64,000 bases of DNA. It comes from Thermoguttaceae bacterium. GTDB lineage: Bacteria > Planctomycetota > Planctomycetia > Pirellulales > Thermoguttaceae. Below the pieces are notes generated by a model, which worked only from the letters and a program-made list of their open reading frames with translations, was not told the origin of the DNA and searched no databases. Shown piece after piece: positions 42,021 to 50,064 of this stretch (position 1 is the first letter of the stretch; each line of letters starts with the position of its first letter). Position numbers and translations under genes: made by a program. The DNA is taken from positions 153,818-217,817 of the forward strand of contig JAFSMO010000016.1 of NCBI GenBank assembly GCA_017447865.1, written 5' to 3'.

Positions 42021-43742
42021 TTACTGAAGGGTCTGGTAGATCTCCAAAATCGGCTGCGGAATGGACTTGATCTCCACATTCCGGCACATTTCGAACATCG
42101 TATCATAAACCGCCCCATCATCCCAGCTGAAAATGTACACGGCAACCTTTCCCGCCTGTTCCGCGAGTGCCTCCACCCGGGCCTGAAAATCGTCCAGCCT
42201 CCCAATGTCCTCAAGGAAATAAATGGCCGTGACGTTTTGCGGGTCGGCGTCGTCGGTGAAAATCTGGAACGCCTCGGTCCGTTCACGCTCAAAGAGCGTG
42301 TTTTCCGCCAGTGCCAGCAAATTCCCGGCCTTGCACGCCAGTTCCAGCCGGTCACTGTCGAGCGCGTGCCGGGGCGGATTCTTGCCGACGAACGCGGTCC
42401 GGTAGTACTTCAGCGAGTTCCCCAACCCGGGAACGGCCTCCCCTTTGGAGTTGGTGTACCCCTGCATGACGCGCCGATTCCGTTCGTAGGTGACGTTTTC
42501 GCAGACTTCTTGATCATTAATTTGTACCAGAATACACTGACGTGTTCCATTATCCTCATTGTTCAGTTTCAATGTGGCATCCATGGCGGTCCCTGAACCT
42601 GCAAAGAAATCGAGAATTATGCTATTTGTTTCTGTACTAATTTTTAAAATATGATACAAAAGTTCAGAGGGCTTTGGATGGGTAAAGACCTTTGCAACTC
42701 CCAAAATTTCCTTTAGCTCAGAAGTCGCATCTTCATTCATCCCGTTATTATCCCACCAGGATTCTGCTCTAGTTTTTGAGTATTTTCTCCCTGAAAGAAA
42801 AACCTTTTGAACTGGTCTTGCGATACCAGATTTACCAAAAATTATTCTTCCATCTGCAATCCTTCTCAACACTTCTTGTTCATTAAATACCCAATATCTT
42901 CCCTCAGGAGGAAAAAAACTATCTCCATTGGCAGGATTCTTAATTTCAAAATAAGGTCCTTTATGATTTGCGGACAAATCGGAGGTTGTCCATGGCCCAC
43001 GAGGATCATTATCTGGATTGGAAAAAGTTTTTTGAATATGTTCCTTTGATACAGGGTAGCCCATGTCTTGTATTAAATTTATATTTTTCGCAAAACACAA
43101 AATATAATCATGAACCGGCGGGAGAAATCCCATATTATTACCATTTGTTTTCTTTTTCCATAAGATTGTTCCCACAAAATTTGCCTCCCCGAAAATCTGG
43201 TCGCACAGCAGTTTCAGATTGGCCTGTTCATTATCGTCGATGGAAATGAAAATGACTCCGCGGTCAGAGAGCAGATTTTTGGCAAGGCGGAGTCGCTTGG
43301 ACATGAAAGAAAGCCAGTAGGAATGGCGCAGCGGGTGGTCCTTCGGCACGGGGGTCCCGTCCGGTTTTTCGGTCAGGAATCGCCGGTCACGATACGTAAA
43401 ACCATCCGAGCCGGTGTTGTACGGCGGATCGATATAAATGACATCGACCCGGCCGCGATGCGTGTAGTTCAGGCACGTCAGAGCGTGGTAATTGTCCCCC
43501 TCGATCAGAATGTGGCACGGTTTGCCGTCCGTGTTGTGGATCTCTCTTTCCGGGACCTCCTCAAGAATCGGGATCCGGTTTTCACTGTCCCCTTCAAACC
43601 CTTCCGGTACGTCAAGCCAGACCAGACCGTACCGCTGCTGGCTGATTTGCGACTTCAGCCGGGCGATTTCTTTTTCTAACTCATAAATACGAATTTTGTA
43701 CGAATCGGTGTATGTCTGTATGTCTGTCTGTCTGTCTGTCAT
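42021..43742 (-). CDS. Type III restriction-modification system, Mod (DNA methyltransferase) subunit, possibly phase-variable
   Basis: 573 residues from the ATG at 43742 (AAAGG upstream); an in-frame extension to 43787 exists. A beta-class amino-methyltransferase: catalytic motif IV 'YIDPPYNTGS' (about 104) precedes the SAM motif I 'DFFAGSGTAMDATLKLN' (about 381), so it probably makes N6-methyladenine. The start codon runs straight into (GACA)5, encoding 'MTDRQTDIQTYTD'. The region between the motifs (about 42600-43180), which holds the target-recognition domain, is strikingly AT-rich compared with both ends. Res follows 60 nt downstream. Confidence 0.92.
   Translation of the reverse strand: MTDRQTDIQTYTDSYKIRIYELEKEIARLKSQISQQRYGLVWLDVPEGFEGDSENRIPILEEVPEREIHNTDGKPCHILIEGDNYHALTCLNYTHRGRVDVIYIDPPYNTGSDGFTYRDRRFLTEKPDGTPVPKDHPLRHSYWLSFMSKRLRLAKNLLSDRGVIFISIDDNEQANLKLLCDQIFGEANFVGTILWKKKTNGNNMGFLPPVHDYILCFAKNINLIQDMGYPVSKEHIQKTFSNPDNDPRGPWTTSDLSANHKGPYFEIKNPANGDSFFPPEGRYWVFNEQEVLRRIADGRIIFGKSGIARPVQKVFLSGRKYSKTRAESWWDNNGMNEDATSELKEILGVAKVFTHPKPSELLYHILKISTETNSIILDFFAGSGTAMDATLKLNNEDNGTRQCILVQINDQEVCENVTYERNRRVMQGYTNSKGEAVPGLGNSLKYYRTAFVGKNPPRHALDSDRLELACKAGNLLALAENTLFERERTEAFQIFTDDADPQNVTAIYFLEDIGRLDDFQARVEALAEQAGKVAVYIFSWDDGAVYDTMFEMCRNVEIKSIPQPILEIYQTLQ
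43711..43740 (-). repeat. Tetranucleotide repeat at the mod start codon
   Basis: On the coding strand AT(GACA)5 followed by TACA-GACA-TACA. The five perfect units occupy 43721-43740 and the G of the ATG is the first repeat base. Gain or loss of one unit shifts the mod frame. Confidence 0.85.
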
Positions 43743-43852
43743 TGAAAAACCCTTTCCAAAAGAATCGATTTGTCCGTTTTGAATCATCGTCCAGCCTCGA
43801 CGGTGACTTTAGTTGATGAAGTTTTTAACTTTTTTGAAGAAAATTCGCCTCT

Positions 43853-43886
43853 CCCCCCTTGAAAGTTTTTTTATTTGTGGTATAGT
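43853..43886 (+). promoter_or_regulatory. Predicted tRNA-Lys promoter with C6 tract
   Basis: Six C (43853-43858) abut TTGAAA (43859-43864). A 16-nt spacer and TATAGT (43881-43886) follow. Confidence 0.6.
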
Positions 43887-43901
43887 TAGAGCCATCCTAA
43901 T

Positions 43902-43974
43902 GAGAACGTAGCTCAGTCGGTAGAGCAACTGACTTTTAATCCGTAGGTCATGGGTTCAAGTCCCATCGTTCTCA
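43902..43974 (+). tRNA. tRNA-Lys (TTT)
   Basis: A complete cloverleaf: acceptor GAGAACG/CGTTCTC, D arm GCTC-AGTCGGTA-GAGC, anticodon loop CTTTTAA giving TTT, T arm ATGGG-TTCAAGT-CCCAT. The anticodon stem ACTGA/TCCGT has one U-C mismatch. CCA is not encoded. A hairpin terminator follows. Confidence 0.95.
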
Positions 43975-43981
43975 CTTGGTC

Positions 43982-44010
43982 AAGCCTTGGCATGGGTCAG
44001 GGCTTTTTTT
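43982..44010 (+). terminator. Terminator of tRNA-Lys
   Basis: AAGCC (43982-43986) pairs with GGCTT (44001-44005), followed by a run of seven T. Confidence 0.65.
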
Positions 44011-44032
44011 ATTTTAAATTCCATTTCTGCTC

Positions 44033-44061
44033 TTGACTTTTTTGCCGTTAATCTTTATACT
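44033..44061 (+). promoter_or_regulatory. Predicted sigma70 promoter of the Lol-like ABC operon
   Basis: TTGACT (44033-44038), 17-nt spacer, TATACT (44056-44061), 43 nt before the ATG. Confidence 0.7.
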
Positions 44062-44103
44062 ATCTGCGTAGATTACCAAAACCCAGTATTTTACGGCCGA
44101 CTT

Positions 44104-45969
44104 ATGTATAAACTATTTCTTTGTCTTCGTTACCTGCGGACGCGCTACATCGTGCTGGCGTCGATCATCAGCGTCATGCTCGGCGTGGCCACGATGATCG
44201 TCGTGAACAGCGTCATGTCCGGGTTCGCCAACGAAATGCAGACCCGAATCCACGGCATCATGGGCGACTTGACGGTCACCAGCACCAGCTCCGACGGCTT
44301 TTACGACCCGGAGGGGCAGATGCAGCGCATCCGAGACGCACTCGGCGACAAGGTCATCGGCATAACCCCGATCTGCACCACCGTGGGCGTTCTGACCTAC
44401 AAAACCCGCATCCTCGACATTGACGGCTGCGAGCGTGAGGCCCAGCTGACCGAGCAGGTCTGCATCGTCGGCGTGGATGAACGCTCCAAAGCGAGCGTGG
44501 GCGATTTCGGAAAATTCCTCCAGCATCCCGAGAATCGCAAAGCGCTTTCGTTCGATTTGCGCGACGGCGGGTACGACACGTTCGAGGGGCAGGAAAACAC
44601 CCAGTCACGCGGCGTGCTGGACAAAATTTTCCCCGTGAAGGACCGCAAGAAAGGGAAGCTCAAAGAGCGTACCGATATGAAACGCGCCGGCTGGCAGCAC
44701 CGCCGTGACTACTACGGCGAACCGATGAACGGCGTGGAGATCGTGACGAATCCCGAGCTTCACGTCGAGACGAAAAACACGAGCGCGGAAGACCTCCCGA
44801 CGATGAAACAGGCGGAAGAGGAAAACGCGCCGGTCCTCGAGTTGATGGACGATTCCTCATCCGAAAAAACGCTGAGCGACCACCCGATGGATAATCCGCC
44901 GGAGACGCCGGTCAACCCGTTCCTCGCCGCCGAGAAAAAAGAAGCCGAAGAAGCTGGAGAAACCGCGGACCAGAAAGATTTTGATCTGAAAGAGTCGCTC
45001 GACACGATGAACCAGCCCGAAAACACCGAGCAGGCGGAAAATGAGGCTCCGGCGGATCCCGACCCGTTCGGCGGCACCGGCGACGACCCGTTCGGCGGTC
45101 ACGAAGGCGGCGTGTTCAATCCGCTCGAGGAAACCCACCCGGGGATCATCATCGGCATCGGGATGGCCATGTTCCGCTCCTCGGACGGGACCGACAAATT
45201 TTACCTCCTGCCCGGCCGCGACGTTATGCTGACGTTCCCTGACTGCAGCATCCGCCCAACCGGCGTGACGGGGCACTTCACCTGCGTGGACCTCTACGAA
45301 AGCAAGATGAGCGAGTACGACAGCCAGTTCGTCTTCGTCTCGATGCAAACGCTCCAGGAACTGCGCGGCATGCCGAACAAGGCGAACCAGATCCAGATCC
45401 AGCTCAAACCCGGCTCCGATCTGGACGAGGCCTGCGAGGAACTCAAGAAAGTTTTCGACCCGCAGCTTTTCCTCTGCAAAACGTGGCGTGACGACAAAAT
45501 GCCGCTTCTGCAGGCGGTCGATATGGAGATTGCGATCCTGAACGTGCTGCTCTTCATGATCATCGCCGTGAGCGGATTCGGCATCCTGGCCATTTTCTAC
45601 ATGGTCGTGACGGACAAAACACGCGACATCGGGATCCTGAAAGCCCTCGGTGCGTCGTCGTGGGGGATCATGAGCATCTTCCTCATGTACGGTCTGGCCC
45701 TCGGAATCGTCGGCGCCGGGCTGGGGATGATCCTCGGGCTGGCGTTCGTCCTGAACATCAACGAGGTGGCGGATTTCCTGAGCTGGTGCCTCGGGCACGA
45801 GGTCTTTTCGCCTGACATTTACTACTTCTACCAGGTCCCGTACGACATTTCGCTCACGACGGTGGGCTGGATCGTCGGCGGCGCACTCTTCATCGCGGTC
45901 CTGGCGAGCGTCTTCCCCGCGTGGCACGCTTCGAGACTGCAGCCGGTGGAATCGCTGAGGTACGAGTAG
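44104..45969 (+). CDS. LolC/LolE-like ABC transporter permease with large acidic insertion
   Basis: 621 residues from the ATG at 44104. One N-terminal membrane helix ('RYIVLASIISVMLGVATMIV') is followed by 'NSVMSGFANEMQTRIHG', typical of LolC/E. A long periplasmic domain and three C-terminal helices (FtsX region, ending 'ASVFPAWHASRLQPVESLRYE') complete it. Unlike LolC/E of about 410 residues, a roughly 170-residue Glu/Asp/Pro-rich low-complexity stretch sits inside the periplasmic domain (about 220-340). With the downstream LolD-like ATPase it probably extracts lipoproteins or another amphiphile from the inner membrane. Confidence 0.88.
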   Translation: MYKLFLCLRYLRTRYIVLASIISVMLGVATMIVVNSVMSGFANEMQTRIHGIMGDLTVTSTSSDGFYDPEGQMQRIRDALGDKVIGITPICTTVGVLTYKTRILDIDGCEREAQLTEQVCIVGVDERSKASVGDFGKFLQHPENRKALSFDLRDGGYDTFEGQENTQSRGVLDKIFPVKDRKKGKLKERTDMKRAGWQHRRDYYGEPMNGVEIVTNPELHVETKNTSAEDLPTMKQAEEENAPVLELMDDSSSEKTLSDHPMDNPPETPVNPFLAAEKKEAEEAGETADQKDFDLKESLDTMNQPENTEQAENEAPADPDPFGGTGDDPFGGHEGGVFNPLEETHPGIIIGIGMAMFRSSDGTDKFYLLPGRDVMLTFPDCSIRPTGVTGHFTCVDLYESKMSEYDSQFVFVSMQTLQELRGMPNKANQIQIQLKPGSDLDEACEELKKVFDPQLFLCKTWRDDKMPLLQAVDMEIAILNVLLFMIIAVSGFGILAIFYMVVTDKTRDIGILKALGASSWGIMSIFLMYGLALGIVGAGLGMILGLAFVLNINEVADFLSWCLGHEVFSPDIYYFYQVPYDISLTTVGWIVGGALFIAVLASVFPAWHASRLQPVESLRYE

Positions 45970-45978
45970 GAAGAAAAC

Positions 45979-46006
45979 GAATAATGAATAACGAATAACG
46001 AATAAT
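45979..46006. repeat. Heptanucleotide tandem repeat (4 units)
   Basis: GAATAAT, GAATAAC, GAATAAC, GAATAAT between the permease and the ATPase genes. Its end creates an extra in-frame ATG at 46005. Confidence 0.75.
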
Positions 46007-46025
46007 GAGCGGATCACCAACAGCC

Positions 46026-46712
46026 ATGAGTATAATGCAGGTTCATGACCTCAAAAAGAGTTTCACCAAAGGACCCAATACGATTCCCGTCCTGAAGGGG
46101 ATCAATATGGAGGTCCACGAGGGGGAATTTCTCTCCATCATCGGTCAGAGCGGCTCGGGAAAAAGCACCCTTTTGCACGTCATGGGGCTTTTGACCCACC
46201 CGGACGAGGGGGAGATCCTCTACGGCGGGGAACGGATCGACAATCAGTCCGAACGGAGGCGCGATTACCTGCGGAATCACGACATTTCGATGATTTTCCA
46301 GTTCTACCACCTTCTGCCCGAGCTGGACATCGTGGAGAACGTCCTGACGCCGCTGATGATCTCGGAAGGGTACTGGAAATTCCGGTTTAACGCCAAAGAA
46401 CACCGCGAACGGGCGAAAGAACTGCTGGACCGCGTCGGGCTGGCGCACCGGCTCAAGCACCGGCCGAACGAGCTTTCCGGCGGCGAGATGCAGCGGACGG
46501 CCATCGCCCGCGCCCTGATCAACTCCCCGAAGATCCTTTTGGCCGACGAACCCACCGGGAACCTCGACCGTTCGACCGAGGGGGGGATCATTGACCTTCT
46601 GCGCGGGTTGAACGAGAAAGAAAAACTCACCATCGTCCTGGTGACGCATAACCCGTCGATCGCCGCGGGCGCCGACCGGACCGTCTCCCTGGTCGATGGC
46701 GTAATCGAATAA
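46026..46712 (+). CDS. LolD-like ABC transporter ATP-binding protein
   Basis: 228 residues from the ATG at 46026; the ATG at 46005 belongs to the repeat. Walker A 'IGQSGSGKSTLLHVMG', Q-loop region 'MIFQFYHLLPELDIVENV', signature 'LSGGEMQRTAIARALIN' and Walker B 'ILLADEPTGNLD' place it in the LolD/MacB-type group. Partner of the preceding permease. The pair has one permease gene, so a homodimeric LolF-like permease is likely. Confidence 0.92.
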   Translation: MSIMQVHDLKKSFTKGPNTIPVLKGINMEVHEGEFLSIIGQSGSGKSTLLHVMGLLTHPDEGEILYGGERIDNQSERRRDYLRNHDISMIFQFYHLLPELDIVENVLTPLMISEGYWKFRFNAKEHRERAKELLDRVGLAHRLKHRPNELSGGEMQRTAIARALINSPKILLADEPTGNLDRSTEGGIIDLLRGLNEKEKLTIVLVTHNPSIAAGADRTVSLVDGVIE

Positions 46713-46728
46713 AGAAAATCAGAAATTC

Positions 46729-46755
46729 GGGGAGAATCCTCTGGACGTTCTCCCC
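46729..46755. terminator. Hairpin between convergent lolD-like and tadE-like genes
   Basis: GGGGAGAA (46729-46736) and TTCTCCCC (46748-46755); the right arm abuts the stop codon of the minus-strand gene. Confidence 0.6.
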
Positions 46756-47250
46756 TTACTGCCTCCGGCCCATTGCGGAAACGACGAAAGAATCAGATTC
46801 CGCTTCCACCCCTTTGAACTGCGGCATGAGCCACAAGTTCGGGAATTTCGTCTGCATTCCCGAAAGTTTGATCTCGACCATCATATTCGTTCCGGGCGCT
46901 GGCAGCATGGAGGCGTACGTCCACCCGGTGCCGTCCTGAACCAAAATCCGGAATTTCAGACCGTTTCCGTCATTCCAGGCCGCTGCGTTGGCAGCCGGCT
47001 CAAGGGTACTCTCCGGGCTGTAATACCAATTTGCGGTCCCGGCATTCACCACGGCCGTGATCTCATCCAACGAAGAAGCCGTCGTCGCCGTCAGCGCCGC
47101 GTGCGAGACCGTCGTCTGCAGCGAATGGTACGTCACGAGCATCACCGAGACCTGAAAAAACAGGAAGAAAAGCAGCATTAAAACCGGGAAGATCAGCACC
47201 AGTTCGATCGTCAGGGAGCCTTTTCTGCGCGGCATTTTATTCTTCATCAT
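46756..47250 (-). CDS. TadE-like pseudopilin (second)
   Basis: A 164-residue protein with the TadE/TadG layout: a short basic leader ('KNKMPRRKGSLTIE'), one hydrophobic helix ('LVLIFPVLMLLFFLFFQVSV') with Glu just before it, then a soluble extracytoplasmic domain. TadE-type minor pseudopilins prime or cap Flp pili. It begins 5 nt after the related TadE-like gene, and the two look like an ancient tandem duplication. Divergent to the cpaF-tadB-tadC block. Confidence 0.75.
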   Translation of the reverse strand: MMKNKMPRRKGSLTIELVLIFPVLMLLFFLFFQVSVMLVTYHSLQTTVSHAALTATTASSLDEITAVVNAGTANWYYSPESTLEPAANAAAWNDGNGLKFRILVQDGTGWTYASMLPAPGTNMMVEIKLSGMQTKFPNLWLMPQFKGVEAESDSFVVSAMGRRQ

Positions 47251-47255
47251 ATAGT

Positions 47256-47822
47256 TCAGCCTCCCGAAGTCGTAATTTTCGGAGCGGTGATCTGCGACAG
47301 AACCATCGAGCCGCTCTGAACGGCCTGCACATTGGCGAAACGGTTCAGAAGCCAGTAACGTTTGTACGCTTTCTCCGCGTTTTCGAGTTTCAGCTCCACG
47401 GCGATCAGGTTTCCGGCCGTGAGAGACGCTCCCGTGTAATAGTTCCAGGAAGCGCCGGAATCCGTGGAATACAAAAGCCGGTACTTCAGCGAGGCGCCAG
47501 AGGAAGAAGTCGTGTTCCAGTTCGAAGAATTTGCCTGAACTACAGCCGCGTCACCAAAATAGTACCCCTGGATCGCCGACTCGATCGTGTTAGCGACGTC
47601 TGTTCCAGCCGGGTTTTGGGCAAAAGCCTCCGACGCGTCGAAAACCGTCACGCGCAGAGCCTGGTACGTCGTCATCATGACCGAAACCTGATACAGGAGG
47701 ACGAGTACCAACAAAATGATCGGCAAAAGCAGGATCAATTCCAGCACAAACATTCCGCCCCGCCGGCGAGCTGAACGCTGACGGAAATGCATCGGTCGTA
47801 AATATTCGAAGGATTCACTCAT
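47256..47822 (-). CDS. TadE-like pseudopilin (first)
   Basis: 188 residues from the ATG at 47822, preceded by AGGAG at about 8 nt; the longer frame extends into the promoter region. Basic leader 'RQRSARRRGGMFVLE', hydrophobic helix 'LILLLPIILLVLVLLYQVSV', then a soluble domain related to its downstream twin ('SVMMTTYQALRVTV' versus 'SVMLVTYHSLQTTV'). Probable minor pilin of the Tad/Flp system. Confidence 0.75.
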   Translation of the reverse strand: MSESFEYLRPMHFRQRSARRRGGMFVLELILLLPIILLVLVLLYQVSVMMTTYQALRVTVFDASEAFAQNPAGTDVANTIESAIQGYYFGDAAVVQANSSNWNTTSSSGASLKYRLLYSTDSGASWNYYTGASLTAGNLIAVELKLENAEKAYKRYWLLNRFANVQAVQSGSMVLSQITAPKITTSGG

Positions 47823-48046
47823 CCTTTGGACTCCTGAAACATACTCTGCCCCAATTTGCAGTCTTTCACATTCTGTATTTCGGCCAAAGGGTCCAAAAAA
47901 ATCCAGCAAAACCGGGAAATTTTATACAAAACAAAAAATCTTCAAAAACAGGTACAAAACAATAAACTGTATAGCCCAAAATACCGATATGAACAAAACA
48001 GACTGTGTACCATAGTACCATTTTAAACTTTTTCAGGGTTTCATTT

Positions 48047-48532
48047 ATGAATCAGAACCATTTTTCATCTCCACGACGCGGTGGATTTATGACAATTGGA
48101 CTGATTTTATGTTTAATTGTCGTATTGACCGTCGCGGGAGTTCTTTGGAACTACCAGTACATGACCATCCAGAGCGTGGAGATGGAATGTGCAGCCCGTT
48201 CCGCGATCCAGGCGGCAATCAATGATTTGAACCCCGACACTTCCATTGAAAAAGTCCTGCAAACCCCCCAGGCAGGCGAGGTCACTGGTACAACACTCAA
48301 TCAGGTACTCAACGCGACATATAATCACCAGAACTCCGGCAACCGACTGACCGTCACTCTGGTAGATTCCACGAACCGAATACTGAAATTCGAGCAGAAA
48401 CACAAGCTCGGAATTTTCAGTGGGACCTTAAAACAGCAAACCCGATCCGCGATTGAGAATAAATCCTTTATACAGTATTACCAGATTAATGGAAGTGAGG
48501 GAAATTACACTTTCAATAAATGTTCCATTTAA
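48047..48532 (+). CDS. TadE/TadG-like pilus-associated membrane protein
   Basis: 161 residues from the ATG at 48047. Leader 'SSPRRGGFMTIGL' followed by one helix ('LILCLIVVLTVAGVLW') and a soluble tail, the same layout as the two minus-strand TadE-like genes but with little sequence identity. It lies 68 nt upstream of the CpaF-type ATPase gene, so a role in the Tad pilus is inferred from layout and position. Less GC-rich than its neighbours. Confidence 0.55.
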   Translation: MNQNHFSSPRRGGFMTIGLILCLIVVLTVAGVLWNYQYMTIQSVEMECAARSAIQAAINDLNPDTSIEKVLQTPQAGEVTGTTLNQVLNATYNHQNSGNRLTVTLVDSTNRILKFEQKHKLGIFSGTLKQQTRSAIENKSFIQYYQINGSEGNYTFNKCSI

Positions 48533-48600
48533 ATATTAGATACTGGACTCACAGGCGGTAAGGAGTCGCCCAGCCGAAAAAAACCTGAGAGGTTTCAATT

Positions 48601-50046
48601 ATGAACAGCGATCAACAGCAAAATCCCGATCTCGATATGAACCAGACGATGGTTTTTAATGAGAATACTCATTTTAAACCTGGCACAAAACTCGATACGG
48701 GGGTCTATGAACCAAGCAGCAACGTCTCCGGCCCGATGGCCGACTCGTCGGCTGTGATGGCCGAACTCGCCAAAAAAGAAGTCGAGTTCCAAAAGGCCAA
48801 AACGACCATTCACCGTGAAATTCTGAACACGATGGACCTCGGCCGTATCAGCGACATGAACGACGACCGGTTGATCACGCACATTCAGAGAATCGCCCAG
48901 AAGGTCCTGAACGCGCGCAAGCAGGAGTTCAAGGACATCGACACGGAACGGCTTGTTGCGGAACTGGTCGCAGAATCCTTCGGTCTTGGCCCGCTGGAAG
49001 TCTTCATGAAAGACCCGGAAATCACCGATATTCTGGTCAACGGCCCGGAAGAGGTTTACATCGAAAAACGCGGCGTTTTGAGCCCCAGCAGCGTCAAGTT
49101 CGCCGACGCGACCCACTTAATGCAGATCATTCAGAGGATCGTCGCCAAAGTCGGCCGCCGCGTGGATGAGCAAACCCCGATGGTGGACGCCCGTCTCGCC
49201 GACGGAAGCCGTGTGAACGCAATCATCAAACCTCTGGCGATCAACGGCCCGATCCTTTCCATCCGCCGGTTCGGAAATACTCCGCTGGCAATCGAAGACC
49301 TGATTGCTTTTGGTTCCGTCCCGCAGCCGATCGTCCAGCTTCTGAAAGCCGCGGTGGAAGGCAAAATCAACATCATGATCAGCGGCGGTACCGGTTCCGG
49401 TAAAACCACGCTGCTGAACTGCATCTCGAAATTTATCCCGGCCGGCGAGCGTCTCGTGACGGTCGAAGACTCGGCCGAACTGAAACTCCAGCGGCCCCAC
49501 GTCGTTTCGCTGGAATCCCGCAACGCGAACAGCGAAGGGAAAGGCGAGGTAACTCTCCGTGACCTGGTTCGAAACTCGCTGCGTATGCGTCCTGACCGAA
49601 TCATCCTCGGCGAGGTCCGCGGCCCGGAGGCACTCGACATGCTCCAGGCGATGAACACCGGTCACGAAGGCTCGCTGACGACCATCCACGCGAACGGCAT
49701 CCGCGACTCACTTTCCCGTCTGGAAGTCATGGTCAGCATGACCGGTCTGGAAATTCCGGTTTCGGTGGTTCGCCGTTACATCAGCTCCGCCATCACGCTG
49801 GTGATCCAGCTCGCCCGTTTGCGCGGCGGTGTGCGCCGTGTGTTGAGCGTCTCGGAAATTACCGGTTTCGAAAACGATGACTACCAGATCAACGAACTGT
49901 TTTACTACAAACAGCGCGGTGCTGACATGATGGGGCGCGCCATTGGGAACTTTTTCGCGACTGGAAACAAACCTGGATTCCTCGAACGCCTGAACTCTCA
50001 GGGCATTAAACTCCCTGAAGAATTGTTCGATGCCCGGCAATTTTAA
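48601..50046 (+). CDS. cpaF: Tad pilus assembly ATPase CpaF/TadA
   Basis: A 481-residue secretion ATPase. The N-terminal about 90 residues are charged and poorly conserved. Then come 'ESFGLGPLEVFMKDPEIT' and 'DILVNGPEEVYIEKRG', Walker A 'ISGGTGSGKTTLLN' (about 260), the Asp box 'VTVEDSAELKLQRPHVV', Walker B 'RIILGEVRGPEALDML' and His box 'TGHEGSLTTIHAN'. It energises Flp pilus assembly. First of three co-directional genes with tadB and tadC. Confidence 0.96.
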   Translation: MNSDQQQNPDLDMNQTMVFNENTHFKPGTKLDTGVYEPSSNVSGPMADSSAVMAELAKKEVEFQKAKTTIHREILNTMDLGRISDMNDDRLITHIQRIAQKVLNARKQEFKDIDTERLVAELVAESFGLGPLEVFMKDPEITDILVNGPEEVYIEKRGVLSPSSVKFADATHLMQIIQRIVAKVGRRVDEQTPMVDARLADGSRVNAIIKPLAINGPILSIRRFGNTPLAIEDLIAFGSVPQPIVQLLKAAVEGKINIMISGGTGSGKTTLLNCISKFIPAGERLVTVEDSAELKLQRPHVVSLESRNANSEGKGEVTLRDLVRNSLRMRPDRIILGEVRGPEALDMLQAMNTGHEGSLTTIHANGIRDSLSRLEVMVSMTGLEIPVSVVRRYISSAITLVIQLARLRGGVRRVLSVSEITGFENDDYQINELFYYKQRGADMMGRAIGNFFATGNKPGFLERLNSQGIKLPEELFDARQF

Positions 50047-50064
50047 TCAAAGGGAAATCTGACG

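Noticed and set aside
39424..43901. Integrase or transposase flanking the restriction system
   Set aside because: No recombinase gene, terminal inverted repeats or duplicated target site could be found around the module.
9621..46006. Short tandem arrays as CRISPR
   Set aside because: Unit lengths are 7 or 10 bp with no spacers and no cas genes nearby.
44857..46020. 387-codon minus-strand frame over the LolC-like gene
   Set aside because: Antisense to a clear permease; its hydrophobic N-terminus is just the translated heptamer repeat.
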